64,000 bases of DNA, taken from the NCBI GenBank assembly GCA_008501735.1, contig QQUF01000029.1, positions 19,678 through 83,677 on the forward strand, given 5' to 3'. Within the stretch, counting starts at the first letter, position 1; every line of letters begins with the position of its first letter. Shown here piece by piece: positions 52,925-61,686 of this stretch. A program made the position numbers and the translations under genes. The stretch comes from Calditrichota bacterium (GTDB lineage Bacteria; CLD3). Under the pieces are notes generated by a model, which did not search any database, was not told where the DNA came from, and saw nothing but the letters and a program-made list of their open reading frames with translations.

Positions 52925-53974
52925 ATGTTTAATTACGTTGCCCAAAGAATTCTAATAATGATTCCGACAATCATTTTGATTTCGATTGTCATTTTCGTTA
53001 TGCCAAAGCTCGCTCCTGGTGACCCTGCGGAAATAATCGCAGGAAGAATGAATATGGAATCTACAACCGAGAACAAAGAATTTACCGAAATTACTCTCCA
53101 ACAAATTCGTAAAAGATTTAACTTAGATAAACCTAATTTTTATCTCACACTTTATCCTTTCTCGTGGAATGGAACTGAAAACCAATACCATATTTGGCTC
53201 ACAAATACTCTTTCAGGAGATTTGGGAGTTGCTTTTGTTGACAGCCAACCTGTAATCGATAAATTCAAACACGCTTTACCGATTACTATGTTATTGAGTT
53301 TTCTCTCAATATTTTTATCCTATGTAATTGCTGTTCCAATCGGAATTTATTCAGCTACAAAACAATACTCAAATTTCGATAAAATTTCGACTTTTGGACT
53401 TTTTGTCCTCTACTCGCTTCCAAATTTTTGGATTGCAACAATGGCGATAATTTTTCTTGGAGGTGGAGATTATTTTGAAGTTTTTCCTCCAGGTGGATTA
53501 AACTCAACTTTCATTCCAAATGATTGGACAGGTTGGGATATTTTTATGGATAAAGTTCATCACTTAATTTTACCTATTGCAATGTACACTTACGGTTCAC
53601 TTGCTTTCCTTTCAAGACAAATGAGAGGTGGAATGCTCGAAGTAATTCGTCAAGATTACATTCGAACTGCAAGAGCAAAAGGGCTTTCTGAAAATGTCGT
53701 TGTTTTCAAACACGCTCTCAGAAACTCTGTGATTCCAATTATCACTTTACTTGGTTACTTGTTACCAAATCTTGTCGGTGGCTCAATCATCATCGAACAA
53801 ATTTTCTCAATCGACGGAATTGGTAAATTGACTTTTGCTGCACTGACTGCAAGAGATTTCCCTGTAATTATGGCTTCACTGACTTTTAGTGCTGTTTTAA
53901 CGTTAATTGGAATTTTAATTTCCGATTTACTTTATTCAGTCGTTGACCCAAGAATCGCATTCAGCAAGAGGTAG
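52925..53974 (+). CDS. Oligopeptide ABC transporter permease, DppB/OppB type (set 1)
   Basis: This 349-residue permease has an N-terminal segment (RILIMIPTIILISIVIFVMP), 'KLAPGDPAE' and the conserved EAA loop 'YIRTARAKGLSENVVVFKHALRNSVIPI', split here, then 'GSIIIEQIFSIDGIGKLTFAA'. Six membrane helices are expected. It pairs with the DppC-type gene two bases downstream. An insertion of about 30 residues between the first helix and the core is slightly longer than in E. coli DppB. Confidence 0.92.
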   Translation: MFNYVAQRILIMIPTIILISIVIFVMPKLAPGDPAEIIAGRMNMESTTENKEFTEITLQQIRKRFNLDKPNFYLTLYPFSWNGTENQYHIWLTNTLSGDLGVAFVDSQPVIDKFKHALPITMLLSFLSIFLSYVIAVPIGIYSATKQYSNFDKISTFGLFVLYSLPNFWIATMAIIFLGGGDYFEVFPPGGLNSTFIPNDWTGWDIFMDKVHHLILPIAMYTYGSLAFLSRQMRGGMLEVIRQDYIRTARAKGLSENVVVFKHALRNSVIPIITLLGYLLPNLVGGSIIIEQIFSIDGIGKLTFAALTARDFPVIMASLTFSAVLTLIGILISDLLYSVVDPRIAFSKR

Positions 53975-53976
53975 AA

Positions 53977-54987
53977 ATGACACAAAAAAAGACACAATCT
54001 TATTGGGGACTTGTTTGGCAACAATTCCAAAAGAACAGACTTTCAGTTGGTGCTTTCTATCTGGTCTTATTTTTAATTGCGGTTGCTACTTTTGGCAATT
54101 TGATTTCCAACAATAAACCTGTTTTTTGTATTTATGAAGGCGACGTTATGTTTCCTGCTTTCAAAGATTATGGGGTTTCTCTCGGAATTACTGAATGGCA
54201 AGGAACTTTTGCAATTAAAGACTGGAAAGACTTAAAATACGATTCTGTAATTTGGCCTCTTGTTCCTTACAAAGCCTCTTCTGTAGATTTAATGAATCCT
54301 GTTGCTGCTCCAAGTAGCGAACATTTTCTTGGTACAGATGAAACGGGAAGAGACGTTCTCGCAGGTTTAATCGAAGGTGCAAGTATTTCGCTTTCAATTG
54401 GACTTGTTTCGATGGGAGTTGCTCTAACAATCGGAATTTTTCTTGGTTGTTTGGCAGGTTATTACGGAGGTTGGGTTGACATTGCACTTTCAAGACTGAT
54501 TGAGGTTGTAATCACTTTTCCTTCATTTTTCCTAATCATAATTATTGCTGCACTCTACGAATCTTCAATTTGGCTTGTAATGCTTGCGATTGGTTTGACG
54601 GGTTGGACTGGAATTGCAAGATTTACACGTGGTGAATTTTTACGAGTTAGGAATCAGGAATTTGTTTCCGCAGCTCAAGCCTTAGGTTTTAGAGACACAA
54701 AAATAATTTTTAGACACATTTTACCAAATGCACTTGCACCTGTTTTGATTTCTGCCGCTTTTGGCATTGCAAGTGCAATTTTGACAGAATCATCACTTAG
54801 TTTTCTTGGTTTCGGAGTTCCACCAACACAAGTTACTTGGGGTTCAATTCTTGCTGGAGCAAGAGGTTCAACTTACGCTTGGTGGCTTGCAATTTTTCCT
54901 GGATTGATGGTTTTCATCACAGTGACAGCTTACAACTTGCTCGGTGAAGGAATTCGCGATGCACTTGACCCGAAACTAAAAACATAA
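53977..54987 (+). CDS. Oligopeptide ABC transporter permease, DppC/OppC type (set 1)
   Basis: This 336-residue permease has an N-terminal helix (VGAFYLVLFLIAVATFGNLI), a periplasmic loop, 'HFLGTDETGRDVLAGLIEG' and the EAA motif 'EFVSAAQALGFRDTKIIFRH' with 'ILPNALAPVLISAAFGIASA'. It ends with SFLGFGVPPTQVTWGSIL and DALDPKL, standard for the family. With the preceding gene it forms the membrane channel. It lies two bases after it, so translation is likely coupled. Confidence 0.92.
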   Translation: MTQKKTQSYWGLVWQQFQKNRLSVGAFYLVLFLIAVATFGNLISNNKPVFCIYEGDVMFPAFKDYGVSLGITEWQGTFAIKDWKDLKYDSVIWPLVPYKASSVDLMNPVAAPSSEHFLGTDETGRDVLAGLIEGASISLSIGLVSMGVALTIGIFLGCLAGYYGGWVDIALSRLIEVVITFPSFFLIIIIAALYESSIWLVMLAIGLTGWTGIARFTRGEFLRVRNQEFVSAAQALGFRDTKIIFRHILPNALAPVLISAAFGIASAILTESSLSFLGFGVPPTQVTWGSILAGARGSTYAWWLAIFPGLMVFITVTAYNLLGEGIRDALDPKLKT

Positions 54988-55045
54988 AAATACGAATGAA
55001 GAATAAATTAACATTAACACTAACTCCAAAGAAGGGAGAAATTTT

Positions 55046-56980
55046 ATGCTCAAATCTACACTAAAGAAGACTGGTATTTTCTTTTGTAGTTCACTTTTAG
55101 TTGCTTTCGCACTTACGGGTTGCGGAGACAGTGGAAGTGATAAAAGAGTAATCAAAAAATCTGATTCAGGTACACAAGCCTCAACCTCAAATGCAGGAAC
55201 TGATGTTTCAGCAGAATTAGGAGGAGCTGGATTTACTGGAGAAGGTTGGCTCACAAACACAGACTCGAAACCTTCAGGTTCTGCTAAGGCTAAAAAAGGT
55301 GGCGATTTCACAATGGTTATGGACGAATTTCCACCAACTTATCGTGGAATGGGAAAAGATACAAGACACATTATTCTTACAATGATGGAAGGAATGATGT
55401 ACGAAAGTTTACTTGCTATGGATTCCGAAACTTTAGAATGGGAACCTGCAATTGCTACTCACTGGAAAATTTCAGAGGACAAAACTACTTACTGGTACAG
55501 AATCAACCCAGAAGCAAAATGGGCTGACGGAAAACCAATTACTGCTCAAGACGTTGTTGCAACTTATAACTTGCTCGTTGACGAAGGAATTGAAGATCCT
55601 TCTTCAAGAGGCTTGTATTTTGAAAACTACGAAACTCCTGTTGCAGAAAGTAAATACATCGTTCGTGTTAAGTGTAAAAAAGAAAATTGGAGAAGTTTCA
55701 TTTACTTTTCAGGGATTCCAATTTATCCTGCTTACTACTTGAGTAAAATTGACGGAGCTGGTTACTTAACAAAATATCAATACCAAATGATGCCTGTAAA
55801 CGGACCTTACGAATTGGACACAGATAATACAATCAAAGGTGAAACTCTTGTCCTCAAAAGAAGACCTGATTATTGGGCAGCAAATCAAAAAAGAAATATC
55901 GGTCTCAACAATTTTGACCAAATCAGATTTGTTTTCGTACTTGATGACAGATTAAAATTAGAGAAATTCAAAGCTGGTGAATTTGACCTTTACATTCCTT
56001 CAAGAGCTCAATGGTGGCATCAAGAGTTGACTCCAGAATCAGTTGACGACATCAAACGCGGCTTAATTCAAAAACAAAAAATCTTCAACTACAAACCACT
56101 TGGAACTTCTGGTCTTGCATTCAATACTTTAGAAGAGCCTTTCAACAACATCAAAGTTCGTAGAGCTTTTGAGTACCTTTGGAATGTTGACCAATTAATG
56201 GAAAAATTATTTTTTAATGAATACGAAAGATGCCGTTCTTACTACGGTGGAAGTGTTTATGAAAACAAAGATAATCCTACTCCTGAATACAATCCAGACA
56301 AAGCTGTAAAACTACTTACAGAAGCAGGTTGGACTAAAAAATCAGGTGAAAAATGGCTTTCAAAAGATGGTAAAAACTTTGAAATCGATTTTATGAGCGA
56401 CCAAAGTTTAGAAAGAATCTTCACTCCTTTCCAACAAGACCTCGAAAAAGTTGGGATCAAAATGAATCTTGTAAATATGACTCCACAAGCCAAATTTGAA
56501 AAAGTTATGAAGAAAAAATTCAAAGTAAGTTTTCAAGGCTGGACAGGACTTTTCTTCCCAAATCCTGAAAGTTCAGTGCATTCTAAATATGCTGAAGAGC
56601 TTGAGACAAACAACATTACTGGAATGGCTAACAAAAGAATTGATGAAATTTGCGACCTTTATGACCAATCCTACGATGTTCAAGAAAGAATCAAACTTTT
56701 ACAAGAGTTAGACGGACTTGCAACAGCTGAAAAGCATTACGCTTGGGGTTGGGTTGCACCTTACGGAGTTCGTTGTGTTTATTGGAACAAATTTGATGTT
56801 CCTGAAACAGGATTGACTTACTCAGGTGATTGGCGAGTAATTCCTTCGCTTTGGTGGTACAACGCAGACAAAGCAAAAGCCCTTGAAGAAGCTAAAAAAG
56901 ACAAATCTAAAACGTTACCAATCCGTGAAACAATTATGGACTACTGGGGAAAACGTAAAGATAGAATGGCTAACAAATAA
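55046..56980 (+). CDS. Oligopeptide ABC transporter, substrate-binding lipoprotein 2
   Basis: This 644-residue SBP family 5 protein has lipobox LTGC at Cys26 and a Ser/Gly/Thr-rich linker (about 27-75). Blocks include TYWYRINPEAKWADGKPITA, 'DVVATYNLLVDEGIEDPSSR', 'PFNNIKVRRAFEYLWNVDQL' and 'EYNPDKAVKLLTEAGW'. It is only moderately like the first binding protein, so it is likely to take a different peptide or solute. A terminator-like hairpin follows, but the second set of permeases and ATPases continues downstream. Confidence 0.9.
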   Translation: MLKSTLKKTGIFFCSSLLVAFALTGCGDSGSDKRVIKKSDSGTQASTSNAGTDVSAELGGAGFTGEGWLTNTDSKPSGSAKAKKGGDFTMVMDEFPPTYRGMGKDTRHIILTMMEGMMYESLLAMDSETLEWEPAIATHWKISEDKTTYWYRINPEAKWADGKPITAQDVVATYNLLVDEGIEDPSSRGLYFENYETPVAESKYIVRVKCKKENWRSFIYFSGIPIYPAYYLSKIDGAGYLTKYQYQMMPVNGPYELDTDNTIKGETLVLKRRPDYWAANQKRNIGLNNFDQIRFVFVLDDRLKLEKFKAGEFDLYIPSRAQWWHQELTPESVDDIKRGLIQKQKIFNYKPLGTSGLAFNTLEEPFNNIKVRRAFEYLWNVDQLMEKLFFNEYERCRSYYGGSVYENKDNPTPEYNPDKAVKLLTEAGWTKKSGEKWLSKDGKNFEIDFMSDQSLERIFTPFQQDLEKVGIKMNLVNMTPQAKFEKVMKKKFKVSFQGWTGLFFPNPESSVHSKYAEELETNNITGMANKRIDEICDLYDQSYDVQERIKLLQELDGLATAEKHYAWGWVAPYGVRCVYWNKFDVPETGLTYSGDWRVIPSLWWYNADKAKALEEAKKDKSKTLPIRETIMDYWGKRKDRMANK

Positions 56981-56990
56981 TTTTTTGATA

Positions 56991-57025
56991 AACCTGAAAG
57001 GTATTTCACCTTTCAGGTTTTCTCC
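56991..57025 (+). terminator. Terminator-like hairpin after substrate-binding protein 2
   Basis: A 12-bp perfect stem (AACCTGAAAGGT with ACCTTTCAGGTT) with a 5-base loop is followed by TTCTCCC, a weak T-tract. Partial termination could make the binding protein more abundant than the transporter encoded downstream. Confidence 0.7.
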
Positions 57026-57057
57026 CTTATTTAAAAGACTAAATTCATATTTAAGGT

Positions 57058-57100
57058 TTTAGGCTTGGGTTTAATTTACCAAATTTGAGCCAAGCCTAAA
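57058..57100. repeat. Perfect 11-bp inverted repeat upstream of the second permease gene
   Basis: TTTAGGCTTGG pairs exactly with CCAAGCCTAAA across a 21-base spacer, 43 bases before the permease ATG. It has no T-run, and could be an operator, an mRNA structure or a processing site. Confidence 0.6.
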
Positions 57101-57142
57101 ATCTAAGGTCAACTCAAATTTTAAAGAGGATTTTAAGAATCT

Positions 57143-58486
57143 ATGTTTACTTATATCATCAGGCGACTTTTATTGATGATTCCGACTTTTATCGGAACAA
57201 CAATGATGGTATTTTTCATTCTCGCGGTTGTTCCTGGCGGTCCTTTTGAAAGAGCCGTTTTACAACTAAAACAAGCTCAAATGACGTCTGGAGAAGGCGG
57301 AGGAGCTGGAGGTGGTGAAGCAACTGGAAGTACAAAACTTTCTCCACAAGTCCTTGACCAACTACGGAAGCAGTACGGATTAGACAAACCAATTTTCGTT
57401 CGTTACTTAATTTGGCTTGGAGTTTATCCGAGAGAAGTGAAAAGTAAAACTATCACAATTGGAAAGACTTTTCGCGAGAACATTGAATACGTCAAAGTTG
57501 AAGGCACTACTTATGAGGTGCAGAAATGGATTAAAGTCGAAGAGGAAAATGGTAATATTGTAATTTTTGAAAGCGGATTAGGTTCCGATTTTAAATTTTC
57601 AGATGATTACGAAGAGCTTCCTCCAGCTTATGAAATTGCAAATTGGTATCCTAATTCAGATTGGGAAATTAAAGAAAATACTGGCGAAAAAGTCTCTTTG
57701 ATTCAAACCGCTTTTAGTGGTGTTATAGCTGGTGATTTAGGAGTTTCTTACGTTTACGATGAGCCTGTTACTCAACTCATTAAAGACAGACTTCATATCT
57801 CACTTTATTTTGGGCTTCTTGGATTTTTGCTTTCTTACGGAATTTGTATTCCACTTGGGATTTTTAAAGCTCTGAAACACGGTTCGGCTTTTGACTTTCT
57901 TTCGAGTGCGATTGTTTTTATTGGTTATTCAGTTCCGGGTTATGCACTTGGTGCTTTGCTTCTTGTTTACTTCGGAGGCGGAAGTTTTTGGAACGTTTTC
58001 CCACTTGGAGAGTTTCGTTCACCTCAAGAAATTTGGAATCAGATGACTTTCCTAGAACAAGTTTGGGACCAGATTCATCACACATTTTTACCTGTTTTAG
58101 CCTATATGGTTGGTTCTTTTGCAACTCTTACAGTTTTGATGAAAAACTCACTTTTGGAAAATCTTAGCCAAGACTATGTTAGAACTGCCTTTGCAAAAGG
58201 GCTTTCTGAAAGACGAGTCATTTTTTACCACACTGTAAGAAATTCTCTCATTCCTCTCGCAACTGGAATCGGAAACTTGATTGGTATTTTTATCGCAGGT
58301 TCTTACTTGATTGAAAAAGTTTTTAATATTGAAGGCATTGGACTTTTGAGTTTTAATGCAATTATTACTGTTGATTTCCCAATTGTTCTCGGATTTTTGG
58401 TGATTAGTACTTCAATTAGATTGTTTGGAAATTTGATTTCCGATATGTGTTATGCAGCAATTGACCCAAGAATTAGATTTAATTAG
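57143..58486 (+). CDS. Oligopeptide ABC transporter permease, DppB type with a large insertion (set 2)
   Basis: This 447-residue permease is about 100 residues longer than usual DppB. After helix 1 (LLLMIPTFIGTTMMVFFILA) and PGGPFERAV come a Gly-rich segment (SGEGGGAGGGEATGS) and a periplasmic insertion (about 95-205). The normal core follows: 'GVIAGDLGVSYVYDEPVTQL', the EAA loop 'RTAFAKGLSERRVIFYHTVR', 'SYLIEKVFNIEGIGLLSFNA' and 'DPRIRFN'. The insertion could contact the binding protein, but that is inference. Confidence 0.9.
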   Translation: MFTYIIRRLLLMIPTFIGTTMMVFFILAVVPGGPFERAVLQLKQAQMTSGEGGGAGGGEATGSTKLSPQVLDQLRKQYGLDKPIFVRYLIWLGVYPREVKSKTITIGKTFRENIEYVKVEGTTYEVQKWIKVEEENGNIVIFESGLGSDFKFSDDYEELPPAYEIANWYPNSDWEIKENTGEKVSLIQTAFSGVIAGDLGVSYVYDEPVTQLIKDRLHISLYFGLLGFLLSYGICIPLGIFKALKHGSAFDFLSSAIVFIGYSVPGYALGALLLVYFGGGSFWNVFPLGEFRSPQEIWNQMTFLEQVWDQIHHTFLPVLAYMVGSFATLTVLMKNSLLENLSQDYVRTAFAKGLSERRVIFYHTVRNSLIPLATGIGNLIGIFIAGSYLIEKVFNIEGIGLLSFNAIITVDFPIVLGFLVISTSIRLFGNLISDMCYAAIDPRIRFN

Positions 58487-58495
58487 GAGAAGGAA

Positions 58496-59599
58496 ATGAG
58501 CGATATTAAACCACAATCAGATTCGATTTTAAAGAAAAGACTTCGCAAATTCAAAAGTATGAAAAGGGGTTACTACTCTTTCATTTTAATTTGTACACTC
58601 TATGTCCTTTCGTTCTTAAATCCGATTTTAGTCAACAACCAAGCACTAATCGTTAGTTACGAAGGAAATACTTTCTTTCCAGCTGTGTCAAGTTTGTTCA
58701 AACCTATTTTTGACACGCCGAATTACGAAGGTAAACAATTTGGGCAGACTGAAGTTTTCGGCAAAACTCTTTTCGGTGAGCCAAATTACCGCGAACTTCA
58801 AAAACAATTTGAAAAAGAAGGAAAAGGTAATTGGGTTTTAATGCCTATTTATCCTTACAGTCCTGTTGAAAACTTACTTTCTGAAATTAGCAGTGAACCT
58901 CCAACTGCTCCTGATTCAAAACATATCTTTGGAACTGACAATCGAGGTCGCGATGTTTTTGCAAGACTTGCTTATGGATTTCAAATTTCGATTTCTTTTG
59001 CAATTCTCGTAACAATCTTTGCTTACTCAATTGGGATTTCAATCGGTGCTACTTTGGGTTACTTTGGTGGAAAAGTTGATATTTTCGGTCAAAGAATTAT
59101 CGAAGTTTTTAGTGGAATTCCATTCCTTTTTATGATGATGATTTTAGTTTCTTTTGTCAAACCATCTTTTCTTCTTCTTGGAGCAATGCTTGTTTTTATT
59201 GGAGGTTGGATTGGAATGACTTATTTCGTAAGAGGCGAGTTTTATCGTGAAAAAGCAAAGGACTACGTTTCTGCTGCAATTTCGATTGGAACGACCGATT
59301 TAAATGTAATGTTTAAGCACATTCTTCCAAATGCTTTGACACCTGTTATCACTTTTGCACCTTTTGCAATTGTTGGTTACATTTCTTCGTTAGTTGCTTT
59401 AGATTTTCTTGGTTTCGGACTTGCTCCACCAACTCCAAGTTGGGGCGAATTAATCAGTCAAGGAACCCAAGACATTCGTTATTGGTGGTTAATCGTTTCG
59501 CCTTTAATTGCAATGTTTTTTACTCTAATCACAATTATTTTCATCGGAGAAGGAATTAGAGAAGCATTCGATCCAAAAGTTTACTCAAGGTTAAGGTAA
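58496..59599 (+). CDS. Oligopeptide ABC transporter permease, DppC type (set 2)
   Basis: This 367-residue permease has helix 1 (SFILICTLYVLSFLNPILV), then a periplasmic region of about 95 residues before the core. Core blocks are KHIFGTDNRGRDVFARLAYG, 'DYVSAAISIGTTDLNVMFKH' with 'ILPNALTPVITFAPFAIVGY' (EAA loop) and 'DFLGFGLAPPTPSWGELISQ'. The extra loop sits at the same position as in the set 2 DppB partner. It starts nine bases after the partner gene. Confidence 0.9.
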   Translation: MSDIKPQSDSILKKRLRKFKSMKRGYYSFILICTLYVLSFLNPILVNNQALIVSYEGNTFFPAVSSLFKPIFDTPNYEGKQFGQTEVFGKTLFGEPNYRELQKQFEKEGKGNWVLMPIYPYSPVENLLSEISSEPPTAPDSKHIFGTDNRGRDVFARLAYGFQISISFAILVTIFAYSIGISIGATLGYFGGKVDIFGQRIIEVFSGIPFLFMMMILVSFVKPSFLLLGAMLVFIGGWIGMTYFVRGEFYREKAKDYVSAAISIGTTDLNVMFKHILPNALTPVITFAPFAIVGYISSLVALDFLGFGLAPPTPSWGELISQGTQDIRYWWLIVSPLIAMFFTLITIIFIGEGIREAFDPKVYSRLR

Positions 59600-59602
59600 A
59601 AA

Positions 59603-60577
59603 ATGAATAGAGAAAAATTAATCCAAATTAGAAATTTACACACTCAATTCAGAACAGAATCGGGAATTGCAAAAGCTGTCAACGGAGTAACTTTTGACAT
59701 TTATCAAGGCGAAGTTCTCGGAATTGTAGGTGAATCGGGTTCAGGAAAATCAGTTACTTCACTTTCACTCAACAGACTCATTCCAAATCCACCAGGTGAA
59801 ATCGTCGAAGGTGAAGTGATTTACAACGGAATAAATTTGTTAGACCTTTCTTACGAAGAAATGCGGAATTATCGTGGGAAAGATATTGCAATGATTTTCC
59901 AAGAACCAATGACCTCTTTGAATCCTGTTTTCAAAGTTGAATTACAGATGAATGAAATTTTGATGAAACACGAAGGTCTTAGCTGGAAAGAAGCGACTGA
60001 AAAAAGTATTGAAATGCTTGCAGCAGTTGGTATTCCTGCTCCAGCAGAAAGAATGAAAGATTATCCGCATCAATTTTCTGGCGGAATGAGACAGCGTGTA
60101 ATGATTGCAATGGCGTTAATTTGTAATCCTGCTTTGTTAATCGCTGACGAACCAACAACTGCTCTTGACGTAACAATTCAAGCTCAGATTTTGGATTTGA
60201 TGATTAGACTCAAAGAAAAAAGAAAAGAAGCAGCAGTGCTTTTGATTACTCACGATTTGGCAGTAGTTGCTGAAACTTGTGAAAGAGTAATTGTGATGTA
60301 CGGTGGAAAAATCCAAGAGATTGCACCAGTTGAAGAACTTTTTGCAAATCCTTTACATCCTTACACAAAAGGACTTTTAAGTTCAATTCCAAGACCTGAC
60401 CAACAAAAACAAAAACGTCTTAAAGCAATTCGTGGAATGGTTCCTTCAATTATGAATATGCCAGTTGGTTGCAAATTTTGTACTCGTTGTGATGATGTTC
60501 TTGACCATTGCGAATCTCAAGAACCTGAACTTAAAGAAATGACTCCTGGACATTTTGTAAGATGTCATTTGTACTAG
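59603..60577 (+). CDS. Oligopeptide ABC transporter ATP-binding protein, OppD/DppD type
   Basis: This 324-residue ATPase has Walker A GESGSGKS (about 41-48), the Q-loop [12 protein letters not shown], the ABC signature FSGGMRQR, Walker [13 protein letters not shown] and the H-loop [11 protein letters not shown]-terminal peptide-transporter region includes [14 protein letters not shown], the cysteine cluster seen in iron-sulfur-binding DppD proteins. It begins three bases after the permease. It pairs with the OppF-type gene as a heterodimer and probably powers both transporter sets. Confidence 0.95.
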   Translation: MNREKLIQIRNLHTQFRTESGIAKAVNGVTFDIYQGEVLGIVGESGSGKSVTSLSLNRLIPNPPGEIVEGEVIYNGINLLDLSYEEMRNYRGKDIAMIFQEPMTSLNPVFKVELQMNEILMKHEGLSWKEATEKSIEMLAAVGIPAPAERMKDYPHQFSGGMRQRVMIAMALICNPALLIADEPTTALDVTIQAQILDLMIRLKEKRKEAAVLLITHDLAVVAETCERVIVMYGGKIQEIAPVEELFANPLHPYTKGLLSSIPRPDQQKQKRLKAIRGMVPSIMNMPVGCKFCTRCDDVLDHCESQEPELKEMTPGHFVRCHLY

Positions 60578-60620
60578 AGTTTCTAAACTAAAAAGAAAAA
60601 AATTCGGATAGATTTTTAAA

Positions 60621-61631
60621 ATGTCAGACAATAATATTTTACTCAAAGTAAGAGACCTTAAAGTAAAATTTCCAATTATGGGCGGAATTTTTCAGAAAAA
60701 GGTCGCAGAAGTTAGAGCCGTTGACGGAGTTTCCTTTGACGTTATGAAAGCAGAAACTCTCGGAATCGTTGGTGAATCAGGTTGTGGGAAATCAACTCTC
60801 GGAAAAGCATTAATCAATGTTTTACGCCTTACTGCTCCTGGAGTAGAAATTTCTGGCGAAGTTTTGCTCGAAAAAGATGGAAGTTACATTGACTTGCTCA
60901 AACTCAACAAAAAAGAAATGTCGATTTACAGACCAGACATTCAAATGATTTTTCAAGACCCATTTTCGTCTTTGAATCCAAGAATGTTAGTCGGTGAAAT
61001 TATCCAAGAACCTTTGGATATTAACACAAAACTTTCCAAAGCTGAAAAAAGAGATAAAGTTGCTTGGCTTTTGGAAAAAGTAGGGCTTTCGGCAGAGCAA
61101 TCTTCTCGTTACCCTCACGAATTTTCTGGTGGACAAAGACAAAGAATCGGGATTGCAAGAGCTCTTGCAACAAATCCAAGATTAATTATCGCTGATGAAC
61201 CTGTCTCTGCTCTTGACGTTTCGATTCAAGCTCAAGTTATAAATTTGATGATGGACTTGCAGGAAGAATTCAATCTTTCTTTTATGTTTATCGCTCACGA
61301 CCTTTCAGTTGTGGAACACATTTCTTCAAGAATTGGAGTGATGTATTTGGGAAATTTGGTTGAAATTGGAAGTTCCGATAATGTTAATGATTCTCCAAAA
61401 CACCCTTACACACAAAGTTTACTTTCCGCAGTTCCTATTCCAGACCCAAAAAGTAAAGAGAATCGCAAAAGAATTGTGCTTCAAGGAGATGTTCCTTCGC
61501 CTTTGGCAAAACCTTCGGGTTGCGGATTCAGAACTCGTTGTTTTATCGTAAAACCTGAATGTGCAAACGGAGTTCCACCTTTAGATGAAAAAGCAAAAAA
61601 TCATTTTGCAGCTTGTCCTTACACAGAATAA
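60621..61631 (+). CDS. Oligopeptide ABC transporter ATP-binding protein, OppF/DppF type
   Basis: This 336-residue ATPase has Walker A GESGCGKS, 'MIFQDPFSSLNPRM', signature FSGGQRQR, Walker B LIIADEPVSALD and 'FIAHDLSVVEHIS'. The C-terminus has the family cysteines (GCGFRTRCFIVKPECANG). It is the partner of the preceding OppD-type subunit. A long terminator follows, so it ends the transporter region. Confidence 0.95.
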   Translation: MSDNNILLKVRDLKVKFPIMGGIFQKKVAEVRAVDGVSFDVMKAETLGIVGESGCGKSTLGKALINVLRLTAPGVEISGEVLLEKDGSYIDLLKLNKKEMSIYRPDIQMIFQDPFSSLNPRMLVGEIIQEPLDINTKLSKAEKRDKVAWLLEKVGLSAEQSSRYPHEFSGGQRQRIGIARALATNPRLIIADEPVSALDVSIQAQVINLMMDLQEEFNLSFMFIAHDLSVVEHISSRIGVMYLGNLVEIGSSDNVNDSPKHPYTQSLLSAVPIPDPKSKENRKRIVLQGDVPSPLAKPSGCGFRTRCFIVKPECANGVPPLDEKAKNHFAACPYTE

Positions 61632-61637
61632 ATTTTG

Positions 61638-61681
61638 AATATTGTAGGGAACTAAAATTTTTGTTCCCTACAATATTTTTT
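61638..61681 (+). terminator. Strong Rho-independent terminator ending the peptide transporter operon
   Basis: A 15-bp perfect stem (AATATTGTAGGGAAC with GTTCCCTACAATATT) with a 10-base loop runs into T6. Beyond it the convergent UDP-sugar pyrophosphorylase gene ends, so it may serve both strands. Confidence 0.9.
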
Positions 61682-61686
61682 CAAAC

